Assembly: GCF_900188065.1 (NCBI RefSeq)
Contig: NZ_FZNQ01000001.1
Span: forward strand, 62,001 to 126,000
Length of the DNA: 64,000 bases
Direction: 5' to 3'
Source of the DNA: Halorubrum vacuolatum
Lineage (GTDB): Archaea; Halobacteriota; Halobacteria; Halobacteriales; Haloferacaceae
The number at the start of each line of letters is the position of its first letter. Position 1 is the stretch's first letter. Positions 18,391-28,093 of the stretch are shown in pieces. The notes below the pieces were generated by a model. It was given only the letters and a program-made list of their open reading frames with translations. It was not told the origin of the DNA and ran no database searches. The translations under genes were made by a program, and so were the position numbers.

Positions 18391-18996
18391 ATGTCACGCG
18401 CCGTAGACGGCACCCGACGCCTCCGAGTCGATCTCGATATCGAACCCGGGAAGGAGTGGGACTGTCCCATTGTCGCGGAAGCGGACAGCGTCGAGGCGGT
18501 GAACGTCAATGCGGTCGGCGAGAAGTGCAACGTGGACCTACAGCCCGCTGGCGATGGAGGGATGATCCGTGCGACCGGCGAAGTCACTGACGACTGCCTC
18601 TGTTATGCGTTCCAACAGCACGATTGTGTCCCCCACATTCAGCGCGTCGAACAGGGAACCATGCTCGTCACCACCTATGTCGACGACCGGGCGGTCATTC
18701 GCGAGCTGATCGAAGACCTCCAGTCCATCCTCGGGCACGTCAGACTCGTCAGGCTCGCCGTCGTCGAGGGTCCCGATGCCGCGGAGCAGGTCACCTTCGA
18801 CCTCTCCTCGCTCACCCCGAAACAGCGACAGGGACTCGAACTCGCCGTCGTCCGTGGATACTTCGACGGCGACAAACAGGTCGAACTCGGCGAGCTCGCC
18901 GAGGAGCTCGATATCAGCAAGTCCGCGCTCTCACAGCGTCTTCGGACGGCGCAGGCGAAGCTGATCAAGGACGTCTTCGACGAGTCTGATGCCTGA
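18391..18996 (+). CDS. Bacterio-opsin-activator-type HTH regulator with Cys-rich sensor region
   Basis: 201 aa. The C-terminal HTH-10 domain (about 140-195; LTPKQRQGLELAVVRGYFDG, ELAEELDISKSALSQRLRTAQAKL) is that of the Bat/DmsR family. The N-terminal half (1-90) has five Cys (25, 46, 69, 71, 79) with His78 and His82 close by, very dense for a haloarchaeal protein and suggestive of metal or redox sensing. A TATA box (catatatgt, centre near 18364) is 27 bp from the ATG. It is convergent with the dpp operon, so it is a neighbour rather than an operon member. Target genes unknown. Confidence 0.9.
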   Translation: MSRAVDGTRRLRVDLDIEPGKEWDCPIVAEADSVEAVNVNAVGEKCNVDLQPAGDGGMIRATGEVTDDCLCYAFQQHDCVPHIQRVEQGTMLVTTYVDDRAVIRELIEDLQSILGHVRLVRLAVVEGPDAAEQVTFDLSSLTPKQRQGLELAVVRGYFDGDKQVELGELAEELDISKSALSQRLRTAQAKLIKDVFDESDA

Positions 18997-19029
18997 GTCC
19001 GTCCGATCGGGTCCGTATGCGGGACCCCA

Positions 19030-20469
19030 CTAGTCGGTCCGGCTATCGATCCCGGAGGTCCTGGCGGACGGTCCCGCGGAGGGAGTCCCACCGCCCCCGT
19101 GTTCGTGCGTCCACTCGTCCGCTGTCTCCCGGGTCTCTGAGGGCTGGTCCTCACGGAGGCAGGCAGCCGCATGTGCATCATCGGTGAGTTCGGGATTCAC
19201 CGCCTCACATACGGAGGCAAACCGTTCCGTCAGGATCCGTTCGGCCGTCTCGACGTCGCCGTCGGCGAGCGCCTCGAACGACTCATCCAAGACCACCCGA
19301 TCCTCGCCCGCGAACTCGACGGTGAAAAGCTCCTCACGGATCGAGTCGGTGAACAGGGTGACGTCGTTTCCGTCGGGATCGTCGAGCTGCTCCCAGCGGG
19401 CATCGGGATCGAGCCGCCCGTTCGCAAGCAGCGTTCGGTAGCGAACGATCTCGAGATACGCGTCCCGTGAGATGTCGAGATCCGGTGGGCGGATCACGAC
19501 CGGACACCGGGTCCGGAACGAACATCCCGAAGGCGGGTTTCGGGGAGACGGGACGTCACCGGAGATGGTCCGGCGCTCGCGTTCAGCCTCGTCCGTCGTC
19601 GCCCGCGGGACGCTCGCCAACAACGCCTTTGTGTACGGGTGTTTCGGATCGGCGAACAGCTCCGCTGCCGGCCCGATCTCGACCAATTCACCGAGATACA
19701 TCACCGCGACCCGATCACAGACGTGGTTGATGACCGAGAGGTCGTGGCTGATGAGCAGATAGGTGAGATCGAACTCCTCTTGGAGGTCCTCGAGGAGGTT
19801 CAACACCTGCGCCTGTACGCTCACGTCGAGCGCACTCGTCGGCTCATCGAGCACGATGAACTCCGGCTCCAACGCCAGCGCGCGGGCGATACCGATCCGC
19901 TGTCGCTGCCCTCCCGAGAACTCGTGTGGATAGCGGTCGAGTTGATCCGCCGACAGTCCGACGCGCTCCAAGAGGTCACGAGCCCGCGCGACGCGTTCGG
20001 CGCGGGTGCCGACGTCGTGTATCTCGAGCGGTTGGATGATCACCTCCCCGATGGTCATCCGCGGGTCCAGACTGGAGAAGGGGTCCTGAAAGACGACCTG
20101 CGCCTCACGACGGAACGCGAGCAGGTCGTCGCCCGCCAGATCGTAGATGTTCCGCCCCTCGAACTCGACGCTGCCGTCCGTCGGTTCCTGTAACCGAAGC
20201 ATCGTCTCGCCGGTCGTCGACTTCCCACACCCCGATTCGCCGACGAGTCCAAGCGTTTCACCGCGGTGGATATCGAAATCGATCCCATCGACCGCTTTCA
20301 CCGCGGTTCGCCCATCGCCGAGGAACCGATCGAAAATCGTGTCGTTCTCGAAAAAGTGCTTTTCGAGCCCACGGACCCGAACCAGTGGCTCATCCGTCGG
20401 CCGTCTACTGCGTTCTGCTCGTCCCGTGTTCGTGCCATCGGCCATGTCGGTATCACGCGTCTCAGTCAT
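19030..20469 (-). CDS. dppF: Dipeptide/oligopeptide ABC transporter ATP-binding protein (DppF/OppF type)
   Basis: 479 aa, last gene of the dpp-like operon. It energises peptide uptake with its partner ATPase. Walker A is GESGCGKSTTG (78-88), signature FSGGQRQRIGIARALA (184-199), Walker B FIVLDEPTSALD (204-215), H-loop ISHDLS. The C-terminal oligopeptide-binding extension has Cys316 and Cys322 (GCSFRTRCP), then an acidic insertion of nearly 100 residues before Cys421 and Cys437, and a low-complexity tail. Its ATG overlaps the stop region of the upstream gene by 8 bp, so they are translationally coupled. Confidence 0.94.
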   Translation of the reverse strand: MTETRDTDMADGTNTGRAERSRRPTDEPLVRVRGLEKHFFENDTIFDRFLGDGRTAVKAVDGIDFDIHRGETLGLVGESGCGKSTTGETMLRLQEPTDGSVEFEGRNIYDLAGDDLLAFRREAQVVFQDPFSSLDPRMTIGEVIIQPLEIHDVGTRAERVARARDLLERVGLSADQLDRYPHEFSGGQRQRIGIARALALEPEFIVLDEPTSALDVSVQAQVLNLLEDLQEEFDLTYLLISHDLSVINHVCDRVAVMYLGELVEIGPAAELFADPKHPYTKALLASVPRATTDEAERERRTISGDVPSPRNPPSGCSFRTRCPVVIRPPDLDISRDAYLEIVRYRTLLANGRLDPDARWEQLDDPDGNDVTLFTDSIREELFTVEFAGEDRVVLDESFEALADGDVETAERILTERFASVCEAVNPELTDDAHAAACLREDQPSETRETADEWTHEHGGGGTPSAGPSARTSGIDSRTD

Positions 20470-21712
20470 TCAGCTCACCCCCGTCACCCGCGGGGACTCC
20501 GTCCTCGGAGACTCCCGTCGCCCTCGCAGCCGTTCCCGGGTCGTCGAAGTAGTCCGCCGGGAGCGCCGTCGCCTCGTCGAACGGCTCGGTGGCGAGATAA
20601 CATGCGGCGGAGTGGCCGGGTTGATCGGGAACGTCCAACTCCGCCGGCTTCGTCAGACAGGCCTCCATCGCCTTCGGGCATCGCTCCGCGAAATAACACC
20701 GATCGGGCATTTCGTGATCGAGGAGGCTCGGGACGTTACCGGCGATCGGTTGGAGTCGGCCGCTTGCGCCCTCGATCTCGGGGACGCTTCCGAGCAACCC
20801 CTGCGTGTAGGGGTGGACCGGCGAGTCGAAGACGTCCGCGAGCGTCCCACGTTCGACGACCTCACCGGCGTACATGACCCCGACACGGTCACACATGCGG
20901 GCCACGACGCCGAGGTTGTGGGTGATGAGGAGGATCGTCATTCCCGTCTCCGATTGAATGCGTGAGAGGAGGTCGAGCACCTGTGCCTGAATGGTCACGT
21001 CGAGGGCGGTCGTCGGCTCATCCGCGATCAGGACGTCCGGTTCGCCCGCGAGCGCCTGTGCGACCATCGCCCGCTGGAGCATCCCGCCGGAGTACTCGTG
21101 GGGATGTTCTTCCGCCCGGAGGACCGGGTCGGGAATGCCGACCATCTCGAGGAGTTCGACCGCCCGCTCCCGGCTCTCCTGAGTCACGTACTTCCGCGAC
21201 GACGAAACGAAGCTCATGAGGTACTTCCCGAGGCCGTACCCCTGCGTTCGTGACGCGACCGAGCGTGGGTTCGCCCGGGCACGCTGTTGTGCCTCGACCG
21301 CCTCCGCGATCTGCTCACCGACGGTCAGGCTCGGGTTGAAGCTGCTCATCGGGTCCTGAAACACCATGCTGAAGTGTGTCCCACGAAGGGTCCGTCGAAC
21401 GCGGTCTGGCAGTTTCTGAAGGTTCACGTAGTCGCCATCGACGGCGTCGGGGACATCCCCGGCAATCCCGGCCGCGAGGTCGGCGTTCCGATACCAGATC
21501 TCCCCGGCCGTCACCCGACCCGGCGATTCGACCATCCCGAGCAACGAGAGCGCGGTGACGCTCTTTCCGGATCCCGACTCGCCGACGATGCCGAACACCT
21601 CGCCGTCCGCGATCTCGAGGTCGACCGATTCGACGGCGTTGACCTGTCCCTCTTCGGTGAAGAATCGCGTTTCGAGCCCCGAAATCTTGAGCAGCGGCTC
21701 GTCGGTCATCAC
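20462..21712 (-). CDS. dppD: Dipeptide/oligopeptide ABC transporter ATP-binding protein (DppD/OppD type)
   Basis: 416 aa. Walker A GESGSGKSVTA, signature YSGGMLQRAMVAQALAGEP, Walker B VLIADEPTTALD, H-loop LLITHNLG. The C-terminal oligo_HPY region has the expected four Cys (CYFAERCPKAMEAC, then AAC) without the insertion seen in the partner ATPase. An insertion after SLTVGEQIAEAVEA (about 145-185, RSVASRTQGYGLGKYLMSF) lengthens the helical subdomain. The start overlaps the permease stop by 4 bp (ATGA). Confidence 0.94.
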   Translation of the reverse strand: MMTDEPLLKISGLETRFFTEEGQVNAVESVDLEIADGEVFGIVGESGSGKSVTALSLLGMVESPGRVTAGEIWYRNADLAAGIAGDVPDAVDGDYVNLQKLPDRVRRTLRGTHFSMVFQDPMSSFNPSLTVGEQIAEAVEAQQRARANPRSVASRTQGYGLGKYLMSFVSSSRKYVTQESRERAVELLEMVGIPDPVLRAEEHPHEYSGGMLQRAMVAQALAGEPDVLIADEPTTALDVTIQAQVLDLLSRIQSETGMTILLITHNLGVVARMCDRVGVMYAGEVVERGTLADVFDSPVHPYTQGLLGSVPEIEGASGRLQPIAGNVPSLLDHEMPDRCYFAERCPKAMEACLTKPAELDVPDQPGHSAACYLATEPFDEATALPADYFDDPGTAARATGVSEDGVPAGDGGELND

Positions 21713-22722
21713 ATCCCACCTCCGTGTTCACCCTCGATACCCGGATCGAGTGCGTCCCGCAGCCAGTCGCCGAGGAGGTTGATCCCGATCACGGCAAGCA
21801 CGATGGCGAGCCCGGGAATGCTCGAGATCCACCACGACGTGCCGAGGTAATCACGCCCCTGTGCGATGTCGAAGCCCCACGAGAGCGTCGTGCCGGAGAA
21901 CCCGAGGAACGACAACGAGCTCTCGAGTAAGATGATCGCCGCCACTTGGATGGTCGCGAGGACGATGATCGGCGTCAGACTGTTCGGCAACACGTGTTGT
22001 CTGAGGATACGTCGATCGCTCGCGCCGAGGCTGCGCGCCGCCTTCACGTACTCCTGTTGGCGGATCGAGAGGGCCTCCCCGCGGGCGATCCGGGCGAACC
22101 ACACCCAGTTGACCACCCCGACGACGATCGTCAGGGTGACCGGGAAGACGAACGAGTCGGGCATCCCCTCGACGAGTCCGAGCGCGACGAAGGGATCCGG
22201 TATGCGTATCGTTAACGGTCCTAACAGCCCGACCAACGCGATCGCGAGCACCAACGCGGGAAACGCGAGCATGATGTCCGCAAACCGCATCAAGCCGTCA
22301 TCGATGCGGCCGCCGTAGTAGCCGGCGACGAGCCCGACGCTCACCCCCGTCCCGACCGCAAAGAGCGTCCCGAAGAGCCCGACCATGAGCGAGGTGCGGG
22401 CCCCGAAGAGCACCCGCGAGAACAGGTCACGGCCCAGCGAGTCGGTCCCCATCGGGTGATCCAACGTTCCCGTCGTGGTCGTCTCGACGGTCTGTCGCTC
22501 GCCGTCGACGAACTGAATATCAGAGGACGTCTGGGTGACGCCGGCTGGCGGCAGGTTGGACTCCTCAAGCCCCTGCTGGGTTGGGTTGTGTGGGGCGATG
22601 AACGGCGCGAAAAGCGCCATCGTCACCATCAACACCACCAACGCGAGCCCGATCTTCGCCATGAGGCTCTGACTGAACTCACGTGTTAAGCTCCGCCGGA
22701 CGCGCTCCGAAAGGATGCTCAT
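21709..22722 (-). CDS. dppC: Dipeptide/oligopeptide ABC transporter permease (DppC type)
   Basis: 337 aa. An N-terminal cytoplasmic helix, a first membrane segment (about 26-46), an extracytoplasmic loop (GLEESNLPPAGVTQT onward) and the BPD_transp_1 domain with five more helices. The EAA-type coupling motif is EYVKAARSLGASDRRILRQHVLPN. Start and stop overlap neighbours by 4 bp each, so it is a tightly coupled member of the operon. Confidence 0.95.
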   Translation of the reverse strand: MSILSERVRRSLTREFSQSLMAKIGLALVVLMVTMALFAPFIAPHNPTQQGLEESNLPPAGVTQTSSDIQFVDGERQTVETTTTGTLDHPMGTDSLGRDLFSRVLFGARTSLMVGLFGTLFAVGTGVSVGLVAGYYGGRIDDGLMRFADIMLAFPALVLAIALVGLLGPLTIRIPDPFVALGLVEGMPDSFVFPVTLTIVVGVVNWVWFARIARGEALSIRQQEYVKAARSLGASDRRILRQHVLPNSLTPIIVLATIQVAAIILLESSLSFLGFSGTTLSWGFDIAQGRDYLGTSWWISSIPGLAIVLAVIGINLLGDWLRDALDPGIEGEHGGGM

Positions 22723-23708
22723 TCGAGACTCACCCGCGGGTTGAGTCGCGCATACAGCGCATCGACCACGATGTTGATCACGACGAAGCCGACGCCGATC
22801 ACGATGAGCGCCCCCTGGATGATCGGCCAGTCGCGTACGTTGATCGCATCGATGATGAGCGTGCCGAGCCCCGGCCAGTTGAAGACGAACTCGGTGATGA
22901 CCGCGCCCCCGATGAGCGTGCCCAGCTGTAACCCGAGCACGGTGATGATCGGGATCATCGTGTTCCGCAACGCGTGTTTATACGTGACCAGCGTCTCGGG
23001 CAGCCCCTTCGCGCGGGCGGCTTTCACGTACGGTTGGCCGAGCTGATCGAGCATGCCGCTCCGTGTGAGCCGGACGATCATCGCCGTGAAATACGTCCCG
23101 AGGGTGATCGCCGGGAGGATCATGTGTCTGATCCATGTCTGAATCCCGACCGTCTCGAATTGGAAGATCAACATCTCCATCGCCGGGACGAGCCCGATCG
23201 GTCGTCTACTGGTCGGGAGGATCCCGAGGCCGACGGAGACGAGGAGGATCAACATGATACCGAGCCAGAAGTTCGGCGTACTGATGCCGACGAGCGAGAA
23301 GCCCGTCGCGGCGTAGTCGGCGGGTTCGTGCCGACGAGTGGCGCTGATGACGCCCAACGGGATCGAGAAGATGATGGCGACGACGGTGGCGGCGACCGCC
23401 AACTCGATGGTCGCGGGCAGCCGCAGGAAGATGATCCCGCTTGCGGGTCGCCCCCGAATGTATGAAAAGCCCATATCTCCCTGTAGGAGGCTACCGAGGT
23501 ACTGTGCGTACTGGACGTATATCGGCTGATCGAGACCGAGGTTGCGGGCGATCTGTGCCCGAAGCTCCGGGCTCGCATCGAGCGGTGCGACGAAGTCGAC
23601 TGGACTGCCCGGTGTCATGAATCGAAGGAGAAACACCACCGTGATGACCCCCCAGATGACGAGGAGGCCCTGCAGGCCGCGACGGATAAGGAACTGATAC
23701 GTTGACAT
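22719..23708 (-). CDS. dppB: Dipeptide/oligopeptide ABC transporter permease (DppB type)
   Basis: 329 aa with six membrane helices. The N-terminal YQFLIRRGLQGLLVIWGVITVVFLL is typical of DppB. The conserved LGLDQPIYVQYAQYLGSLLQGDMGFSY loop follows, and the coupling motif is PYVKAARAKGLPETLVTYKHALRNT. It follows the binding-protein gene after a 127-bp gap that contains a strong hairpin, a common way to make more binding protein than membrane components. Confidence 0.95.
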   Translation of the reverse strand: MSTYQFLIRRGLQGLLVIWGVITVVFLLRFMTPGSPVDFVAPLDASPELRAQIARNLGLDQPIYVQYAQYLGSLLQGDMGFSYIRGRPASGIIFLRLPATIELAVAATVVAIIFSIPLGVISATRRHEPADYAATGFSLVGISTPNFWLGIMLILLVSVGLGILPTSRRPIGLVPAMEMLIFQFETVGIQTWIRHMILPAITLGTYFTAMIVRLTRSGMLDQLGQPYVKAARAKGLPETLVTYKHALRNTMIPIITVLGLQLGTLIGGAVITEFVFNWPGLGTLIIDAINVRDWPIIQGALIVIGVGFVVINIVVDALYARLNPRVSLE

Positions 23709-23769
23709 GTGATAGCGTCGTGTGCGGGACGGCGTGAGATCGGTCGGACAAGCGGTTCAACGGCCGCCG

Positions 23770-23792
23770 GCCGCCGGCAGCGTGCCGACGGC
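23770..23792 (-). promoter_or_regulatory. Intercistronic hairpin between dppA and dppB
   Basis: On the transcribed strand GCCGTCGGCA, loop CGC, TGCCGGCGGC form a 10-bp stem with one G-U wobble. It lies in the 127-bp gap after the binding-protein gene. There is no T run behind it, so it is more likely an RNA-stabilising or partial-attenuation element than a simple terminator. Confidence 0.5.
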
Positions 23793-23835
23793 GACGCGGG
23801 GTGATGTGTCGGCCCCTAAAGGAACGATCCGTGAC

Positions 23836-25443
23836 CTATCGAAGCGACATCTCGTAGGCGCGGGTGTACTCGTCAGGCGTCGCATCCCAGTCGACCCGCT
23901 GATTCATGCCGTAGATCAGGTACTCACGGTTGAGGAACACGAACACTGCAAGCTCGTTGGCGCGTGCACACGCATCCATGAGGAGCTGCTCGCGTTCGTC
24001 CTCGTCGACCTCGGTCCGGGCGGAGAGGATGAGATCCTCGAGCTCCTCGTCGACGAAGGTGTACTGGGAGGTTCCCTCGGTGAGCCACGGGAGCAGGTTG
24101 TTCTCCGCGTCGAAGGTGGTGTTCCCCCAGCCGATGAGGAAAAACGGCGGCGTCGTCTCGATGTCGCCGTCGAGCAGAATGCCGGTCAGCTCGCCGAAGT
24201 CGGTAAGGTCGATGTCACAGCTGACGTTGTCCAGGTCGTCGATGTAGCCGACACACGCTTGGGCGATCTCGTCGCTCTGGAGGTAGCGGCCGGCCGGGAC
24301 CACGAGTTCGATCTCCGCGCCAGCGAAGCCGCTTTCTTCAACCAGTTCCTCAGCGCGTTCGGGGTCATAGGGATAGGGGTCGAGATCGGGGTTGTGCCCG
24401 AAGTAGCCCTCAAGCGTCGGCTGCGCGGTCGCGTCACCGAATCCGGAGAGGACGTTCTCGATGATCGAATCGAAGTCGATCGCGTAGTTCATCGCCTGTC
24501 TGAACTCCTGGCTCGTGAACGGCTCCACGTCGTACCGCATCGGGAGCATCAAGATTCGGGTGCTCGGTGCGTCCGCGATGTAGGTGTCGTCGTCGCTCTC
24601 GATCGCACCGGCGTCGCTCGGCGGCACCGCGGTCGCAACGTCGATCTCACCCGCCCGGAGGCTGTTGATCCGCGTGCTCGACTCCGAGGAAGCGTCGATC
24701 CGAAGGCTCGCGATCTCCGCTTCGCCGTCCCAGTAATCGGGGAAACTGGTGAAGTCGGTATACTCACCGTCGACGAACTCCTCGAGCTGGTAGGGACCGG
24801 TTCCGTTCATGTCCTCGGCGATCGCTTCGGGATCGCGGTCCATGATCCAGTCCTCCTCGACGACCGGGCAGTACGAGCCGAGGTTCGCGAACGTCATCGG
24901 ATTCGGGCCGTCCGTGTGAATGAGCACGTGCCCATCGTCGTCGACTTCGGCGGATTCAACACCGGCGAGCTGGTCACGCTGTGGGCTCTCCAAGTTCCCG
25001 ACGTCGGCGTCGACGACCCGGTTGATGCTGAACGCGGAGTCCTCCGGCGTTAGCTCATCACCATTATGGAAGCTCACACCCTCGCGGATCTCGATCTGGT
25101 ATCGATCGTCATCGACGATCTCCCAGTCGGTGACGAGCCCATCGACGAGGTTGCCGTCGAGGTCGCGTTTAAAATGGAACTCGTACGCCTGCAGGATGAT
25201 GTTGTCAGTCGTCGTCTCCCTGTGGTCATGCGGGTCAAGCGTCGTTGGGTTTTGTGTCTGGGTGATGTGGAGGTGGTTCTCCTCGTCATCGATCCCATCG
25301 TCGTCCCCGGGATCGACGTCATCCCCATCTTCGAGGTCGTCGACGTCCTCGCCCGCACAGCCCGCGAGTCCAACGGCAGCGGCGGCGCCGGCGAACTGGA
25401 GGTAGTTCCGTCTGCTGATCCGATCTTCGGTAGCCTCTGGCAT
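23836..25443 (-). CDS. dppA: Peptide ABC transporter substrate-binding lipoprotein (Tat-exported)
   Basis: 535 aa SBP_bac_5 protein that captures peptides outside the cell. The N-terminus has a twin-arginine motif (ISRRNYLQFAG) and lipobox (GLAGCAGED), so it is exported folded and anchored as a lipoprotein. An acidic linker (GDDVDPGDDDGIDDEE) precedes the binding domain, with REGVSFHNGDELTPEDSAFS and MNGTGPYQLEEFV typical of the family. The ATG at 25443 was preferred over an upstream in-frame ATG: TATA AGTATATATG at 25466-25475 is about 27 bp away and the longer form breaks the signal peptide. First gene of the operon. Confidence 0.95.
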   Translation of the reverse strand: MPEATEDRISRRNYLQFAGAAAAVGLAGCAGEDVDDLEDGDDVDPGDDDGIDDEENHLHITQTQNPTTLDPHDHRETTTDNIILQAYEFHFKRDLDGNLVDGLVTDWEIVDDDRYQIEIREGVSFHNGDELTPEDSAFSINRVVDADVGNLESPQRDQLAGVESAEVDDDGHVLIHTDGPNPMTFANLGSYCPVVEEDWIMDRDPEAIAEDMNGTGPYQLEEFVDGEYTDFTSFPDYWDGEAEIASLRIDASSESSTRINSLRAGEIDVATAVPPSDAGAIESDDDTYIADAPSTRILMLPMRYDVEPFTSQEFRQAMNYAIDFDSIIENVLSGFGDATAQPTLEGYFGHNPDLDPYPYDPERAEELVEESGFAGAEIELVVPAGRYLQSDEIAQACVGYIDDLDNVSCDIDLTDFGELTGILLDGDIETTPPFFLIGWGNTTFDAENNLLPWLTEGTSQYTFVDEELEDLILSARTEVDEDEREQLLMDACARANELAVFVFLNREYLIYGMNQRVDWDATPDEYTRAYEMSLR

Positions 25444-25662
25444 ACACGGCAAGTGGAAACGGTTGCATATATACTCTCCGGAGATACTGACCGCGATCAC
25501 TTCTTTTCAAATAATGTTTGATGGAATGGCAGAACGGACTCCTTCCACCACACCGAGCCGCGTCTTTCCCTCTCATCGAGCCGCGTCTTTCCCTCTCATC
25601 GAGCCGCGTCTTTCCCTCTCATCGAGCCGCGTCTTTCCCTCTCATCGAGCCGCGTCAGCAGA
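25444..25662. promoter_or_regulatory. Intergenic region maeB 3' end to dppA promoter
   Basis: 219 bp. The dppA core promoter (minus strand AGTATATATG, 25466-25475) is at the left. An AT-rich stretch (caaataatgtttg, about 25508-25520) follows, then the 23-bp tandem repeat array directly behind the maeB stop codon. No gene is supported. Confidence 0.7.
25554..25656. repeat. 23-bp tandem repeat, 4.5 copies
   Basis: Identical units at 25554-25576, 25577-25599, 25600-25622 and 25623-25645 (core CGAGCCGCGTCTTTCCCTCT), plus 11 bp of a fifth. The array ends 6 bp before the maeB stop codon, so it would lie in the maeB 3' untranslated region and upstream of dppA. It is the largest 21-24 bp array in the window. 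Absence of any mismatch points to recent expansion. Confidence 0.97.
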
Positions 25663-27918
25663 TCACTCTGCCTGTGCGTCGACGACCGCGACACCAGCGA
25701 GGTTGACGATGTCTTTTACCTCATCGCCACGCTGGAGCACGTGTACCGGCTTGTTCATTCCGACGAGCATCGGTCCGATCGCCTCCGCACCGCCGAGCCG
25801 CTGGAGCAGCTTGTAACCGATGTTGCCCGATTCGAGGTTCGGGAAGATGAGGACGTTCGCCGCCTCGTCGAGTTCGGAGAACGCGTAGGTGCCGTTCATG
25901 ATCTCCTCGACGACGGCCGTGTCCGCCTGCATCTCCCCGTCGACCGGGAAGTCGATCTCGGGATCCTCATGGAGCAGCTTCACGGCATCACGGGACTGGC
26001 GCGTACGCTCGTTGTCGACGCTTCCGAAGTTGGAGTACGACAGCATGGCGGCCCGTGGTTCGACGTTGAACCGACGGGCGAGCTCGGCGGTGTGGCGAGT
26101 GATCTCCGCGAGCGTCTCGGCGTCGGGAGCCTGATTGACCGTCGCGTCCGCACAGAAGATCACCCGGTTTTTGAACGTCAACATGTACACCCCAGCGACA
26201 GTATCCGTGTCGGCGGCGGAGCCGATCACCTGTAACGGCGGCCGCAACGCTGATGGATAGTGGTGGGTCAGCCCGGTCAACATCGCGTCCGCATCGCCGG
26301 TTTCGACCATCACGCTGCCGAGGTAGTTCGTGTCCCGGTGGACGAGATCGTCGGCCTCCCGTCGGGTGATCCCCTTGCGTTTTCGGAGCTCATGGAGTCG
26401 ATCGCCGTAGGCGGAGACGTCGCGTTGATCCGGATCGATGACTTCCGGGGAAAACCGAAGCCCGAGCCGCTCGGCGGTGCGACGGATCGAGTCGGCGTCG
26501 CCGAGCAACACGGGTTCGGCGATCCCCTGTTCGGCGATCTGATAGGCCGCGCGGATCATCTTCTCGTCGGTCCCCTCCGCGAGCGCGATGCGTTTGGGGT
26601 CGCTTTTCGCCTTGTTCAACACGACGCGCATCATCTCACGCGACTTGCCGAGGCGTGCTTCCAGCCGTTCGCGGTAGCGTTCGATGTCGATCTCGGTGCG
26701 GGCGACACCGGAGTCCATCGCCGCTTCGGCGACCTTCGGGGCGATCTCGAAGAGCACTCGCGGATCGAGCGGTTTCGGGATCACGTAGTCCGGACCGAAC
26801 TGGAGCGGGTCATCGCCGTAGGCTTTCACGACCGCGTCCGGAACGTCCTTGCGGGCGAGTTCGGCGAGCGCCGCGGCGGCAGCCGCCTTCATCTCCTCGT
26901 TGATCTCGCGGGCACGAACGTCGAGTGCGCCCCGGAAGAGGAACGGGAATCCGAGGACGTTGTTCACCATGTTCGGGTAATCCGACCGGCCCGTCGCCAT
27001 GATCACCGTGTCGTCGCGGGCGGCCTTCGCGTCCGGATAGGTGATCTCGGGGTCGGGGTTCGCCATCGCGAAGATGATCGGGTTCTCGGCCATCGAGCGA
27101 ACCATCTCCTGGGAGACGATGCCGCCGATGGAGAGCCCGACGAAGACGTCCGCCCCCTCCAAGGCGTCCGCGAGGTCCCCGCCGTCCACGTCACGGGCGA
27201 ATTCGCGTTTGTACTCGTTTATCCCGTCGGTTTCGGCGCGCTTCTCGGTGATGATCCCCGAGGAGTCACACATCGTGATGTTGTCGCGTTTCGCGCCGAG
27301 CGAAACGTAAAATCGGGCGGTCGCGATCGCGGATGCGCCCGCGCCGGAAAAGACGATCTGCAGGTCGGAAAGCTCCTTGTCGACGATGTCAGCGGCGTTG
27401 ATGAGCGCCGCGCCGGAGATGATCGCCGTCCCGTGCTGGTCGTCGTGGAAGACGGGAATGTCCATGCGCTCGCGCAGCTGTTCCTCGATCTCGAAACACG
27501 CCGGCGCGCTGATGTCCTCCAAGTTGATCCCGCCGAAGGTCGGCTCCATCGCGGCGACCGCATCACAGAACGGGTCGACCGCCTCGATGTCGAGTTCGAT
27601 GTCGAAGACGTCGATGTCGGCGAACCGTTTAAAAAGGACGCCCTTCCCCTCCATGACTGGTTTGGAGGCCTGTGCGCCGATGTCGCCGAGTCCGAGCACC
27701 GCGGAGCCGTTTGAGACGACGGCGACGAGGTTTCCCTTCGCCGTGTACTCGAAGGCGGCCCCGGCGTCCTCGGCGATATCGCGACACGGCGCGGCGACGC
27801 CCGGCGAGTACGCGAGCGAGAGGTCCCGCTGGGTGTTCGTCGGCTTCGTGGTCTCGATCTCGATCTTCCCGGGAGGGTCAGCCCGGTGGTACTCCCTGGC
27901 GTCGTCGTCTAGTCCCAT
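25663..27918 (-). CDS. maeB: NADP-dependent malic enzyme with C-terminal phosphotransacetylase-like domain
   Basis: 751 aa hybrid MaeB. It oxidatively decarboxylates malate to pyruvate, giving NADPH. The malic-enzyme part (about 1-410) has [13 protein letters not shown], the catalytic Lys region [33 protein letters not shown] and nucleotide-binding [10 protein letters not shown]. The PTA-like part (about 430-745; [21 protein letters not shown]) usually serves acyl-CoA regulation rather than catalysis. TATA TTTTTTATCC centred near 27943 is 25 bp from the ATG, so the message is leaderless. With PEP carboxylase it links C3 and C4 pools. Confidence 0.96.
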   Translation of the reverse strand: MGLDDDAREYHRADPPGKIEIETTKPTNTQRDLSLAYSPGVAAPCRDIAEDAGAAFEYTAKGNLVAVVSNGSAVLGLGDIGAQASKPVMEGKGVLFKRFADIDVFDIELDIEAVDPFCDAVAAMEPTFGGINLEDISAPACFEIEEQLRERMDIPVFHDDQHGTAIISGAALINAADIVDKELSDLQIVFSGAGASAIATARFYVSLGAKRDNITMCDSSGIITEKRAETDGINEYKREFARDVDGGDLADALEGADVFVGLSIGGIVSQEMVRSMAENPIIFAMANPDPEITYPDAKAARDDTVIMATGRSDYPNMVNNVLGFPFLFRGALDVRAREINEEMKAAAAAALAELARKDVPDAVVKAYGDDPLQFGPDYVIPKPLDPRVLFEIAPKVAEAAMDSGVARTEIDIERYRERLEARLGKSREMMRVVLNKAKSDPKRIALAEGTDEKMIRAAYQIAEQGIAEPVLLGDADSIRRTAERLGLRFSPEVIDPDQRDVSAYGDRLHELRKRKGITRREADDLVHRDTNYLGSVMVETGDADAMLTGLTHHYPSALRPPLQVIGSAADTDTVAGVYMLTFKNRVIFCADATVNQAPDAETLAEITRHTAELARRFNVEPRAAMLSYSNFGSVDNERTRQSRDAVKLLHEDPEIDFPVDGEMQADTAVVEEIMNGTYAFSELDEAANVLIFPNLESGNIGYKLLQRLGGAEAIGPMLVGMNKPVHVLQRGDEVKDIVNLAGVAVVDAQAE

Positions 27919-28093
27919 ATACTCCGTCTTTTCGGAAGGGGATAAAAAATTACGTAAATGCGTCGATCCAAGCGATCGACGATCGTCGATCCTCCCACGA
28001 CCGTCCCGTGGTCACACATCGACCACACCGAGCAACCGCTCGTGAGTTATCCCCCGAAGTCGTCCCCCGAGAACCGTCGACGCCGGCGAATCG

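Noticed and set aside
25554-25656. CRISPR array
   Set aside because: Units are directly abutting without spacers and no cas genes are present.
26260-27714. 484-aa plus-strand frame opposite malic enzyme
   Set aside because: Antisense to a highly conserved enzyme; no domain visible.
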